This document shows positions 1-7,626 of a stretch of DNA of 64,000 nt, in pieces. Position 1 is the stretch's first letter. The number at the start of each line of letters is the position of its first letter. The notes below the pieces were generated by a model. That model ran no database searches. It was not told the origin of the DNA and saw nothing but the letters and a program-made list of their open reading frames with translations. This DNA is from Sphingopyxis sp. (GTDB lineage Bacteria; Pseudomonadota; Alphaproteobacteria; Sphingomonadales; Sphingomonadaceae), in assembly GCF_016704835.1 (NCBI RefSeq), contig NZ_JADIZJ010000021.1, forward strand, positions 124,001 through 188,000, written 5' to 3'. The position numbers and the translations under genes were made by a program.

Positions 1-676
1 CCAGCTCGGCAGTCTCGCCATAGGCATGACCCGCATTCAGCGCCGCAATATTGGCGGCCGCAAGATCGGGCGCCTTGGCAAATTTCGCGTTGAGCCAATC
101 GACGAGCGGCGCGCGGTCGCGGTCGAACATCCACAGCGCCAGTCCGAGCGTCCACATATTCTTGCAGCGCAGCGCTTCCTTGTTGCCAAGGCCAAAGGGC
201 TTCACCGCATCCATGGTCAGCTGGCTGATATTGAGCTTCAAGAGCTGCCACTTCGCCAGGCTCCCGTCATCGAGCGGGTTCGCGCCATATTTCGCCTTGG
301 CGAGGTTGCGGTCGTTGAACTCGCCCTCATCGGCGATGATCAGCCCGCCCTGCTTGAGCGACGGCACATTCGTCTTGAGCGCTGCCGGGTTCATCGCGAC
401 GAGGACGTCGGGCGCGTCGCCTGCGGTGTCGATCGCGGACGAACCGAAATTGATCTGGAATGCCGACACCCCGAACAGCGTGCCTTGCGGCGCGCGGATC
501 TCCGCAGGGAAATCGGGGAAGGTCGCAAAGTCGTTGCCCGCAAGCGCCGACGACAAGGTGAACTGACCGCCAGTCAGCTGCATCCCGTCGCCGCTATCGC
601 CTGCAAACCTGACTACCACTGCATCCGAAAGGGGGGACTGCCGCTTGCCGGCTTCGTCCACTACCGCTGTCGCCAT
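1..676 (-). CDS. korA: 2-oxoglutarate:ferredoxin oxidoreductase subunit alpha, 5' part
   Basis: This is the N-terminal 225 codons of a 2-oxoacid:acceptor oxidoreductase alpha subunit. The reading frame runs off the left edge of the window, so the C-terminus is missing. The translation begins MATAVVDEAGK and then shows the gamma-domain signature VVRFAGDSGDGMQLTGG, followed by FPDFPAEIRAPQGTLFGVS, which is typical of the fused gamma-alpha subunit of KorA-type enzymes. The family oxidises 2-oxoglutarate to succinyl-CoA with a thiamine-dependent beta subunit and passes electrons to ferredoxin. The ATG at 676 is the first start in the conserved frame. KorA is favoured over a pyruvate or isoindole enzyme from the overall N-terminal sequence, but subfamily assignment is inference. 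Confidence 0.88.
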   Translation of the reverse strand, partial: MATAVVDEAGKRQSPLSDAVVVRFAGDSGDGMQLTGGQFTLSSALAGNDFATFPDFPAEIRAPQGTLFGVSAFQINFGSSAIDTAGDAPDVLVAMNPAALKTNVPSLKQGGLIIADEGEFNDRNLAKAKYGANPLDDGSLAKWQLLKLNISQLTMDAVKPFGLGNKEALRCKNMWTLGLALWMFDRDRAPLVDWLNAKFAKAPDLAAANIAALNAGHAYGETAEL

Positions 677-874
677 TTTATCTTCTGCCTTGAATCTTGC
701 GAACCTGTGACGCTGGCCTAGGCCTGTGGGCGCGATGCCGCAATTCAGAAAAAATTGTGCGCTGCAAACTTCAAACGCCCGAAAGGGTTGCCAATTGCCA
801 TTGAATTATCCGCCGCGATGCCGAATAGCTGCATGAACGACAGGCCGCATGAGCGAAACGAGGGGATCAGCAGG

Positions 875-1822
875 ATGACCGACGGCACCACCCATTATAC
901 CCGCCCCGACGTGGCGATGTTCCTGGCATTCCTGAACGCGCAGGAAAGCCCCAAGATGGAAGAGCTGCCCCCCGCTGAGGCGCGCGAGATGTTCCGGATG
1001 ATGGCCCAGATGGCAGACGCGCCGCGCGGCGAGATTGCGAAGGTCGAAGATCGGACAATTCCGGGCCCCGCGGGCGAGATTGCGATCCGCATCTACGACG
1101 ATCGTCCCGACCGCGACCCCGGCCCGGTGATGGTGTTTTATCACGGCGGCGGCTGGGTGATCGGCGATCTCGACACCCACGATGCCTATTGTGCCGAGGC
1201 GGCGCGCGTGCTCGACATGCCCGTGATCGCGGTCGATTATCGCCTCTCGCCCGAAAACCCTTTTCCTGCCGCGCCCGAAGATTGCGAAGCGGCGACGCGC
1301 TGGGTCGCCGATCATTTCCCTTGCACCGGACTGGTCCTGTCGGGCGAAAGCGCTGGCGGCAACCTGACCATTGCCACGGCGCTGACCCTTCGCGACACAC
1401 CCGCGTCGAAGCCGGTGATCGCGATGCACCCCATCTATCCCGCCGTGACGACGCACGACGATTGGCAAAGCTATCGCGATTTTGGCGAAGGCCATTTGCT
1501 GACGACCGGCAGTATGACGTATTTCGGCAATCATTATGCCGCCGACCCCGCCGACTATCGCGCCTCGCCGTTCGATTTTCCCGCTGCGGGCCTGCCGCCC
1601 ACATTGCTCACCACTGCAGGCCTCGACCCGCTGCGCGATCAGGGCCGCGCCTATGCCGCCAAGCTGATCGAGGCGGGGGTTCCGACAACCTATCGTGAAG
1701 CCGCAGGCAGTATTCACGGCTACATCAATTTGGCGCAGGGCATCCCGAGCGCGAAGGACGATATTCGCGGCGCGTTGACAGTCTTGAAAGCGATCGTCGC
1801 CGAAGCTAGCGGGACGGCATGA
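875..1822 (+). CDS. Alpha/beta hydrolase (HSL-type esterase)
   Basis: A 315-residue hydrolase of the hormone-sensitive-lipase/Aes group. The oxyanion-hole motif HGGGWVIGD lies near residue 85 and the nucleophile elbow GESAGG near residue 150. The late Asp (TAGLDPLRDQ) and His (GSIHGYINL) complete a Ser-Asp-His triad. It probably cleaves short-chain carboxyl esters in the cytoplasm; the substrate cannot be read from sequence. The frame is open further upstream, but the ATG at 875 has a purine-rich Shine-Dalgarno stretch (atcagcagg) just before it and gives the usual family length. The stop overlaps the rppH start by 4 bases (ATGA), so the two genes are translationally coupled. Confidence 0.9.
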   Translation: MTDGTTHYTRPDVAMFLAFLNAQESPKMEELPPAEAREMFRMMAQMADAPRGEIAKVEDRTIPGPAGEIAIRIYDDRPDRDPGPVMVFYHGGGWVIGDLDTHDAYCAEAARVLDMPVIAVDYRLSPENPFPAAPEDCEAATRWVADHFPCTGLVLSGESAGGNLTIATALTLRDTPASKPVIAMHPIYPAVTTHDDWQSYRDFGEGHLLTTGSMTYFGNHYAADPADYRASPFDFPAAGLPPTLLTTAGLDPLRDQGRAYAAKLIEAGVPTTYREAAGSIHGYINLAQGIPSAKDDIRGALTVLKAIVAEASGTA

Positions 1823-2295
1823 TCGATCGTGCCACCCTGCCCTATCGCCCCTGCGCGGGCGTCATGCTTGCCAACCGCGATGGCCTGGTCTTTGTCGGCC
1901 AGCGGCTCGATACCTCGAGCGAAGCGTGGCAGATGCCGCAAGGCGGCATCGACCCCGGCGAGGATGCCGAGGAAGCCGCGATTCGCGAACTCGGGGAGGA
2001 AACCGGCGTCCACGGCGGCCTGGTCGATGTCATCGCGCGCAGCCGCGAGGAATATTTCTACGATCTCCCTGATCATCTGATCGGCAAGATGTGGGGCGGC
2101 AAATATCGCGGCCAGCGCCAGCACTGGTTCCTGATGCGCTTCATGGGAGACGACGGCGACGTCAACATCGCCACCAAGCACCAGGAATTTCGAGCCTGGA
2201 AATGGGCCGAACTGAACGAGATCGAAAAGCTGATCGTGCCGTTCAAGCGCGTGCTTTACCGCGGGCTGGTCGAGGAATTCGGCCCGCTGGTCTGA
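1819..2295 (+). CDS. rppH: RNA pyrophosphohydrolase (Nudix)
   Basis: A 158-residue Nudix hydrolase. It starts with the RppH-type segment YRPCAGVMLANRDG and has the full Nudix box GGIDPGEDAEEAAIRELGEE with the metal-binding glutamates. WQMPQGG before the box and FKRVLYRGLVEEF at the C-terminus are characteristic of RppH rather than a generic Nudix protein. RppH removes pyrophosphate from 5'-triphosphorylated RNA and so starts RNase E-dependent decay. The start overlaps the preceding hydrolase by 4 bases, and the last 40 bases overlap the convergent uracil-DNA glycosylase gene. Confidence 0.95.
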   Translation: MIDRATLPYRPCAGVMLANRDGLVFVGQRLDTSSEAWQMPQGGIDPGEDAEEAAIRELGEETGVHGGLVDVIARSREEYFYDLPDHLIGKMWGGKYRGQRQHWFLMRFMGDDGDVNIATKHQEFRAWKWAELNEIEKLIVPFKRVLYRGLVEEFGPLV

Positions 2296-2945
2296 TCACC
2301 CAGCGCCAGTGCGGTGCGAAAGACGTCGGCGAACATCTCCGGGGTCAAACGCCGGGTGTTCGTGTTGTAACGCGAGCAATGATAGCTATCGACCAGGTGC
2401 CGCCCGTCCGTGAGCCGGTGAACGGCGCCATGACCAAAGGGATGGGCCGCCGGTCGCGCGCCTGCTGCCCTTAGCACTGCGTCATGCGCGATCCGTCCGA
2501 GCGCGATGATGACACGGATCCCTGGCAATGCCGCGAGTTGCGTCTCGAAAAACGGCCGGCAATTCGCAATCTCCGCAGGCGCCGGCTTGTTTTGCGGCGG
2601 CAGGCATTTGACGCTGTTAATGATGACTGCGCCGTCGAGCGTCAGCCCGTCATCGATCCGGGCATCATATCGACCTTTGCTGAGCCCGAACGCGGCCAGC
2701 GTCGCGAACAGCAGGTCGCCTGCATAATCGCCGGTGAACGGCCGCCCCGTCCGGTTAGCGCCATGCTTGCCCGGCGCCAGCCCCGCAAAGGCGAGCCAGG
2801 CGTCGGGATCGCCGAAGGCATATACTGGCGCGTTCCACCAATCGGGATGCTCGGCCTGACATTCTCGCCGAAAGGCGACGAGCCGCGGGCAGCGCGCACA
2901 ATCGCGCGACGGCTCGGTTCCGGGCAACGGGCTGTCAATCTTCAC
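2256..2945 (-). CDS. Uracil-DNA glycosylase, family 5 (UDGb)
   Basis: A 229-residue uracil-DNA glycosylase. The N-terminal half has four-cysteine iron-sulfur ligands starting with CARCPRLVAFR and the family-5 motif 1, GLAPGKHGANRTGRPFTGD. The late motif SYHCSRYNTNTRRLT replaces the HPSP motif of families 1 and 4, as is usual for UDGb. The enzyme excises uracil, and in this family other deaminated bases, from DNA. Its 3' end overlaps rppH by 40 bases, and its start lies only 23 bases from the folK start on the other strand, so both promoters must lie within or overlap neighbouring genes. Confidence 0.92.
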   Translation of the reverse strand: MKIDSPLPGTEPSRDCARCPRLVAFRRECQAEHPDWWNAPVYAFGDPDAWLAFAGLAPGKHGANRTGRPFTGDYAGDLLFATLAAFGLSKGRYDARIDDGLTLDGAVIINSVKCLPPQNKPAPAEIANCRPFFETQLAALPGIRVIIALGRIAHDAVLRAAGARPAAHPFGHGAVHRLTDGRHLVDSYHCSRYNTNTRRLTPEMFADVFRTALALGDQTSGPNSSTSPR

Positions 2946-2968
2946 GCATGTGCGTTAGGCGCGAGGGC

Positions 2969-3490
2969 ATGAGCAACGCAATGCCGCTTCCTCTGTACGC
3001 CATCGGGCTCGGGTCGAACCGGCGCCACGCCCGCTTCGGCGATCCGCGCGCGGTACTCCTCGCGGCGCTTGCAGCACTGGAAAGCGACGACATCGAAGCC
3101 GTCGATGCCAGCCCGATCATTGCCAGTGATCCGATCGGCCCGTCGCGGCGGCGCTATGCCAATGCGGTTGCACTGGTCGCGTCGACGCTGAGCCCGCCCG
3201 AAATGCTCGAAAGGCTCCACGCGATCGAAGCGACCTTCGGTCGTCGCACGGGAAAGCGCTGGAGCGCGCGAACGCTCGACCTCGACATTCTCCTGTGGTC
3301 GGGCGGCATCTGGTCCGACAATATGCTCACCATTCCCCACCCCGCGATCGAGCAACGCGCTTTTGTCCTTGGCCCGCTCCGCGCCATTGTTCCCGAATGG
3401 CAACATCCGCTCCACGGTCGCAGCGTGCGTCAACTCGCTGCGCGGCTCGCACGTCCAAAGCCGGTTGACCGGGGCGCAGCGGCGCACTAG
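2969..3490 (+). CDS. folK: 2-amino-4-hydroxy-6-hydroxymethyldihydropteridine diphosphokinase
   Basis: HPPK of folate biosynthesis, which transfers pyrophosphate from ATP to 6-hydroxymethyl-dihydropterin. The N-terminal strand YAIGLGSNRRH and the signature RWSARTLDLDILLWSGG are diagnostic; the two Asp of DLDIL bind magnesium. IPHPAIEQRAFVLGPL follows, as in all FolK proteins. The ATG at 2969 is chosen because GCGAGGG lies directly upstream and the pterin-binding strand starts soon after; an in-frame ATG at 2948 would add seven residues. tRNA-Lys follows 42 bases after the stop. Confidence 0.93.
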   Translation: MSNAMPLPLYAIGLGSNRRHARFGDPRAVLLAALAALESDDIEAVDASPIIASDPIGPSRRRYANAVALVASTLSPPEMLERLHAIEATFGRRTGKRWSARTLDLDILLWSGGIWSDNMLTIPHPAIEQRAFVLGPLRAIVPEWQHPLHGRSVRQLAARLARPKPVDRGAAAH

Positions 3491-3532
3491 GGCGACGGCT
3501 CACTTCGCACGCCGCTTTGGCAGCGCCGCGAT

Positions 3533-3608
3533 GGGCCCTTAGCTCAGTCGGTAGAGCAACTGACTTTTAATCAGTAGGTCGCTGGTTCGAACCCAGCAGG
3601 GCTCACCA
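3533..3608 (+). tRNA. tRNA-Lys(TTT), CCA encoded
   Basis: A full 76-base cloverleaf. The 7-bp acceptor stem GGGCCCT pairs with AGGGCTC (one G-U), the D-arm is AGCTCAGTCGGTAGAGC, and the anticodon stem is ACTGA/TCAGT. The loop CTTTTAA carries anticodon TTT at 3566-3568, and the T-loop is GGTTCGAACCC. The discriminator A and CCA are genome-encoded at 3605-3608. A decayed phage-type integrase starts about 100 bases downstream, so the 3' end may have served as an attachment site. Confidence 0.98.
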
Positions 3609-3703
3609 TCTATCCCGTGGAAACCTTTGTAAAACTGCGGATTATACCGTGCTCTTCTGTCTCCGTTGCACCACAAAGTTGCTACACCGGGGAGGAGGGG
3701 GAA

Positions 3704-4194
3704 GTGTTCAGCCTATCGCGCCGCAATGGGTCCGTCGCTTGGCAAGTCCGGAAGCGTTGACCTCAGGACTGCGCTTCGATTCTCGGTAGCGAGTTCGTCC
3801 GCACCACTGGGAGACGGTCAGGGAGAGGGCCGCCGACAAGCTGCCCCTGATCGCCGCTGAGTACCGCGCTAAAGTCAACGAGGCGCGCAGCCTCGCGAGC
3901 AACAGCCCCACCCGCAAGCTCACTGAGGCCGAGGCCCACCGCCTCGCCGCTGAGTTCTTCAACAGCCAGCTGCCCGCGTTCACTGTGACACAGAGGATGG
4001 AAAAGCTGGACCATATGCGGTTGCTGCGGGATGCCCATGGGCGGCTGGCTACGGTGCTAATCACGAATGAAGCTACCATGCAGGAGGTGGGGGGCCTGTT
4101 TCGAACGCCAGCGGCCGACGGCGTCAGCGCGCCCGCCGACGTCTATCCGCAGTTTCTCGGCATCATCGGTGGTTCATCCGGTCGGCATGTCTAG
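3704..4194 (+). pseudogene. Decayed site-specific recombinase (tyrosine integrase N-terminal region)
   Basis: A remnant with stops and frame changes. The first segment reads VFSLSRRNGSVAWQVRKR, like the start of integrases whose N-terminus reads YLxRRGSxWxFRRRVP. After a stop near 3752 and a frame change, a longer segment reads LPLIAAEYRAKVNEARSLA, then KLTEAEAHRLAAEFFNSQLP, ending at the TAG at 4192. It resembles the arm-binding and core-binding region, and the catalytic domain is absent. Its position just 3' of tRNA-Lys is the classic place for an integrase. The fold assignment rests on pattern and position, not on a search. Confidence 0.5.
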
Positions 4195-4326
4195 CCGGGA
4201 CATTGTAGGAAAGTAGTAACGGAACCTTGGCGACGGGGGCGCGTATCAGCGCGGTTTCGACCAAATCAAGCTGGAGTAACCACCATCGAACCGAGACTGA
4301 TATTTGCCTATGCGCTTGCCGCTGCG

Positions 4327-4548
4327 TTGTTCGCCGTTATCGGCCTAGCCGTAGCCTATGCGCGATACAATTCGAGGCACCGTAAACAGCAGCGACTGGA
4401 TCGCAATCGCAATGAGAATTTACCGCGAGCGGTTTCCAGAATCCGAATAGCAAAAAGGCCGCGCCAGTGGAACGCGGCCTTTCCGGCATATCTCAATGCA
4501 GCCCCTCGGCTACTCTCCGGGTCGCAGGAGTCGCCAAAGTTGCAGTAA
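4327..4548 (+). CDS. Possible small membrane protein
   Basis: A short frame with one convincing transmembrane segment (ALFAVIGLAVAYARY) followed by a basic tail (RHRKQQRLDRNRN). The open frame extends upstream to about 4288 (IEPRLIFAYALAAA...) without an ATG; the only initiator is TTG at 4327. The frame also runs straight through the hairpin at 4454-4482, which argues that the real coding part, if any, is shorter or that the frame is damaged. No family is recognised. Confidence 0.2.
   Translation: MFAVIGLAVAYARYNSRHRKQQRLDRNRNENLPRAVSRIRIAKRPRQWNAAFPAYLNAAPRLLSGSQESPKLQ
4454..4482. terminator. Intrinsic terminator-like hairpin
   Basis: A perfect 10-bp inverted repeat, AAAGGCCGCG then CGCGGCCTTT, with a 9-base loop and flanking A and T runs. 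The same AAAGGCCGC/GCGGCCTTT design appears at 6343-6376, behind a PEP-CTERM gene. Flanking A and T tracts mean it could act on either strand. Confidence 0.65.
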
Positions 4549-4571
4549 TCATATCCAAGGTGGTTCTATCG

Positions 4572-4823
4572 TCAATCTGCGCAAAGGAGTGAATTTCCCG
4601 CGATGGGACATCTCCAATGCGTGCCATTCATCCAGCGCATCCTCGAACGGCCGATTTGGCGACCAACCAACCAGCCGACGATGAGCCCAGCCGACATGAT
4701 TAGGTAGCGCACGAACGTCCCCGCTTCAGAAGCAAAAGCAATCGCAATAACGCCAGCGACAAACATGCCAACGAAAATGCCGATAATGCTGCCAATATCT
4801 TCGGGTGTCCGATCTGAAGCCAT
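4572..4823 (-). CDS. Small two-helix membrane protein, unknown function
   Basis: An 83-residue frame beginning MASDRTPEDIGSIIGIFV. Two hydrophobic segments follow, IGIFVGMFVAGVIAIAFA and FVRYLIMSAGLIVGWLVG, and then a basic end, RQIGRSRMRW. The membrane-spanning pattern supports a real gene, and GGAG lies about 12 bases before the ATG. The tail after residue 65 looks less constrained. No family is recognised; it stands alone in a sparsely coding stretch. Confidence 0.4.
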   Translation of the reverse strand: MASDRTPEDIGSIIGIFVGMFVAGVIAIAFASEAGTFVRYLIMSAGLIVGWLVGRQIGRSRMRWMNGTHWRCPIAGNSLLCAD

Positions 4824-5054
4824 AGCAAGACGCTCCGCGGTGGTGCGGCAGGCAGCGTGACACGATTATTGCAGCAAGTCGAACCGAGCAATCTGAGGAA
4901 ACGAAAATGGCCGCACAGACTGCGCAGCACCAACTGCGGAGGCAATTCTTGAGCTGGTGGCCGTGACCAGGCTTGTGGCAATCGAACGGACGAGCCGTGA
5001 TTTAAGGCAAAACCAAACGAACCAGATGGCCCGGCACTGGCTCGCTGATCAGCC

Positions 5055-5080
5055 CGGCGCTGACCGATTGGTCGGCGCCG
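5055..5080 (-). terminator. Hairpin downstream of PEP-CTERM gene
   Basis: An 11-bp stem, CGGCGCTGACC/GGTCGGCGCCG with one T-G pair and a GATT loop, starting 10 bases beyond the stop of the PEP-CTERM gene at 5090. No T tract follows on the minus strand, so it is a weak intrinsic terminator or an RNA-stabilising hairpin. Confidence 0.4.
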
Positions 5081-5089
5081 AGCCTAATT

Positions 5090-5713
5090 TCAAGCGTATT
5101 GGACGCTCACGGTGTGCTTACGGCGACGACGCATTCCCGCGCTGACCGCTCCGAAGCCAATCAACATCAGAGCCCATGTTGCGGGCTCCGGCACGGCGGC
5201 GTTGATGCTGCCGTAGGTCGCGCCAGCAAAACCCGCCTGGTTTCCTGTTCCGACGACAGGCGTGCTGCCGCCATTCCAGAACAAGAGGTTCAGGTTTGCT
5301 GTGGCGCCGGGACAAGCCCCTGGATCGGTACAGTTGAACCGCATCTGGAAAGAATTGCTGTTGGCGTCACTGAAATTGAAGAACAGATTTGCGGCGACGA
5401 TGGTCCCGCCTGCCATCGTGAACCCAGTCCCTGTGACGTAGCTCCCAGTGTAGGTTCCTTCTACAAGTCCGATGAGATCCGGAGAAGAAAAGATCTGAAT
5501 TGCAGTCGGTAAAGATGTCGCATTGTCCGTGAGTCCGAGAAGTGTGCCAGTGACCGTCCCTGCAACATGACCGCGGCCGTAAAACTGGTTGGTCGCCCCA
5601 TCCTCAAACATGAACGATACATCGGCCGCCAATGCTTCGGCGGCGGTCGCGCACATAGCCAACGCTGACACAAATGCACCGATCCGCAAAGATTTCTTAA
5701 CACTCCAAGTCAT
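5090..5713 (-). CDS. PEPxxWA-CTERM sorting domain protein
   Basis: A 207-residue secreted protein. It has a Sec signal peptide (KKSLRIGAFVSALAMCATAAEALA) and a variable extracellular body rich in Gly, Thr, Asn and Phe. The C-terminal sorting tail is VPEPATWALMLIGFGAVSAG followed by MRRRRK. Such tails are recognised by an exosortase, here presumably the one at 14904-15812, and the protein is delivered to the cell surface or exopolysaccharide matrix. The body matches no domain I recognise. It is monocistronic, with a hairpin just past its stop. Confidence 0.88.
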   Translation of the reverse strand: MTWSVKKSLRIGAFVSALAMCATAAEALAADVSFMFEDGATNQFYGRGHVAGTVTGTLLGLTDNATSLPTAIQIFSSPDLIGLVEGTYTGSYVTGTGFTMAGGTIVAANLFFNFSDANSNSFQMRFNCTDPGACPGATANLNLLFWNGGSTPVVGTGNQAGFAGATYGSINAAVPEPATWALMLIGFGAVSAGMRRRRKHTVSVQYA

Positions 5714-5860
5714 TGTAAATCCCCAATTTACCCGTCAGGTCGCCCAGATAATGCGGCGGTTACCACAGTTTTGTTAAGTGCCATAGCGCTTGTCGGCGGG
5801 CTTTGTGTCATTTTGGGTCACAAATCCGGGTACGACGAGCAAGGACACGAATTTTAAAGA

Positions 5861-5958
5861 GATGATACGCCCTTCCGCGTTTCCGATCGTGCTGACACAC
5901 CGATTTCCCTCTATGCGGCGACAAAAGGCGCAGATGAAATTATAAGCGAAATCTACGC
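5861..5958 (+). pseudogene. Fossil fragment of a UDP-glucuronate 4-epimerase-type gene
   Basis: About 33 codons translate as DDTPFRVSDRADTPISLYAA, then TKGADEIISEIYAV. The intact epimerase at 62395-63399 has ADTPFRVADRADAPISLYAA, then TKRADELMSETYAH at the catalytic YxxxK region. The Tyr and Lys of the SDR triad are present. The match stops on both sides and an in-frame stop lies just upstream (EF*R), so this is a small relic of a lost epimerase gene, not a functional gene. Confidence 0.65.
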
Positions 5959-5988
5959 CGTGCTTGCACGTGGGATTACGCTCAAACA

Positions 5989-6165
5989 ATGCACTCGATC
6001 GTCGGAAGCGACACGATCGAGGATGGTGCGTTCGACCGACTTCGGCAGGAGAATGATCGGGTGAACGAGCTACAGCACCGAATTCACGCCCGCGGCCTCG
6101 TACTTAAACACGCCGGCGCCAGTCCCGCCTCTGCCGAACAGATCACCGCTTGGAATACCACTTAG
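5989..6165 (+). CDS. Possible small ORF, 58 residues
   Basis: An ATG-initiated frame, MHSIVGSDTIEDGAFDRLRQ..., with a helical, charged composition (RLRQENDRVNELQHRIHARG) that could form a short coiled coil. No Shine-Dalgarno sequence is obvious and no family is recognised. It follows directly on the epimerase fossil, so it may be another relic. Otherwise the 5990-6340 stretch shows nothing I can name. Confidence 0.2.
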   Translation: MHSIVGSDTIEDGAFDRLRQENDRVNELQHRIHARGLVLKHAGASPASAEQITAWNTT

Positions 6166-6342
6166 GTAACACTTGTCTCGAATTTGCCACAGGATGATAA
6201 CCAGAACCATTGGTCCTGATTCTTCACGATGACGGTGAGGCGAACTCGATCGTTTCGAAATGCACCCAAGCCAAGCCTTACCATTGCCCCTTAGACAGCT
6301 CGTTTCCGCCCCCCCTATCGCGGAGGGCAGAGAGCCGAACAA

Positions 6343-6376
6343 AAAAGGCCGCCAATCTTTCGATTAGCGGCCTTTT
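6343..6376 (-). terminator. Intrinsic terminator of PEP-CTERM gene
   Basis: AAAAGGCCGC...GCGGCCTTTT with inner pairing AATC/GATT and loop TTTC. It lies 22 bases after the stop of the gene at 6398-7036; on the minus strand the stem is followed by a T run. It shares its stem sequence with the hairpin at 4454-4482. Confidence 0.75.
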
Positions 6377-6397
6377 GAAGAGAGAATAGGAATAATT

Positions 6398-7036
6398 TCA
6401 GGCGTAGCGCACGCCACGTACCGTCGACGAACGACGACGCATGCTGAAGCCGACGCCCGCAAAGCCGATCAGCATCAAAGCCCAGGTCGCGGGCTCGGGA
6501 ACTGCCGCAACCGAGACATTATCAAGCGCTGCGCCAAATGCGCCTGCATCCTGCGAAGCGAAAGACAGCGTAGTAGAGGGTCCGGCGGCCAAGAAATTAT
6601 AGGTATATTTCGACCAACCCATGTTGGTTTTGCTGGTCCCGGTCGAGTTAAAGCTGAACTCGCCGTTAGTTGCTCCAGTAGCGCTGACCAGCACGTTTTT
6701 CGTGAGAGGCGCGCCGTCCGGATTTCCCGCCAGCCAGAAGGTGACATTGTACTGGATGCCCGCAAGCGTGTCGAACGTCTGCTGGATGCCGCCCTGCGCG
6801 CTTCCGTTCAAATCGATGCTGTGCGAACCATTTTGCGCCGTCCAGTAGCTGCCAATATAGTCGACACTGCTGCCGGTCACGGTCCAACCCGTGATCGAGG
6901 CGCCGTTACCGCCAGCAACCGTGGTAAACGAGCCGGCCGGCACGCCGGTTTCGAAGCTCCCGTTTACGAATTCGGCAGCGTTCGCTGCAGACGGAAGCAT
7001 CGTAATGGCCGCCACGGCAGCAAGTAGACCCCGCAT
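6398..7036 (-). CDS. Choice-of-anchor C family PEP-CTERM protein
   Basis: A 212-residue exported protein with a signal peptide (MRGLLAAVAAITMLPSAANA). The body matches the choice-of-anchor C/DUF642-like beta-sandwich family: NGSFETG, ITGWTVTGSSVDYIG, SIDLNGSAQGGIQQTFDT, then ALDNVSVAA before the sorting tail. The tail is VPEPATWALMLIGFAGVGFS with MRRR. Members are surface proteins, often carbohydrate-associated; the exact role is unknown. It is presumably processed by the exosortase at 14904-15812. A clear terminator follows at 6343-6376. Confidence 0.9.
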   Translation of the reverse strand: MRGLLAAVAAITMLPSAANAAEFVNGSFETGVPAGSFTTVAGGNGASITGWTVTGSSVDYIGSYWTAQNGSHSIDLNGSAQGGIQQTFDTLAGIQYNVTFWLAGNPDGAPLTKNVLVSATGATNGEFSFNSTGTSKTNMGWSKYTYNFLAAGPSTTLSFASQDAGAFGAALDNVSVAAVPEPATWALMLIGFAGVGFSMRRRSSTVRGVRYA

Positions 7037-7626
7037 AATTTATTCTCCTATTTTCGTGTCACACCGAAGCCTGCCGACAAGCGTGTCTCGATCATGCGAC
7101 CTAATGTTACGGCGCGTTACAAGAAGTTAAGAACGAGACAAGGTTCTTCTGCCTCCGCCACTTGGACGCTGTTTCATTATGGCACACCACTGATCAGTCT
7201 TGGTTGGTGTTGCGGATCTGAGAATAAGCCGGGTGGACTAAAGGCCTCAACCAAAGGCGCGGAGCGGTGAGATTGAGACGCTTTTGAACGAGCGAAGGGT
7301 CTCATAGCGGATTGGCAGCGTGCGGCTGAAATCGGAGAATCAAGCTGGCTCATGGCGGCGCTTAGATCGCGGCCGTTTCAACTGCCGTTCAAACAGCGCG
7401 ACCTGGACTAGCTCGATAAAAGCACGGACCAATGACATGGCGATACGAACATAACGGGAACCATGGCGAATCAGCCCCGCCATTGACTAGTGTGACATTC
7501 GGATCGAAGATGCGACGCAGCTATTTTATTTTGTCCCAAGCGCATATGACAGGGCCGGGGGCTTGTATCGGGTCTGCCTTGATTGCGATACGATGTAAGC
7601 AATCGGTTATGCCAAGGCGACTTGAT
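7037..7626. other. Non-coding stretch of about 590 bases
   Basis: This lies between the divergent PEP-CTERM and DUF1996-A genes and must hold their promoters. I see no convincing gene or repeat in it. Short frames on the plus strand upstream of 7609 lack codon bias and start signals. Confidence 0.4.

Noticed and set aside
5774..5989. Minus-strand 71-residue frame with several cysteines
   Set aside because: It starts at TTG without a ribosome site and is antisense to the epimerase fossil, which explains the coding-like pattern.
7200..7420. Possible IS or RNA element upstream of DUF1996-A
   Set aside because: No inverted repeats, transposase pattern or consistent fold could be seen.
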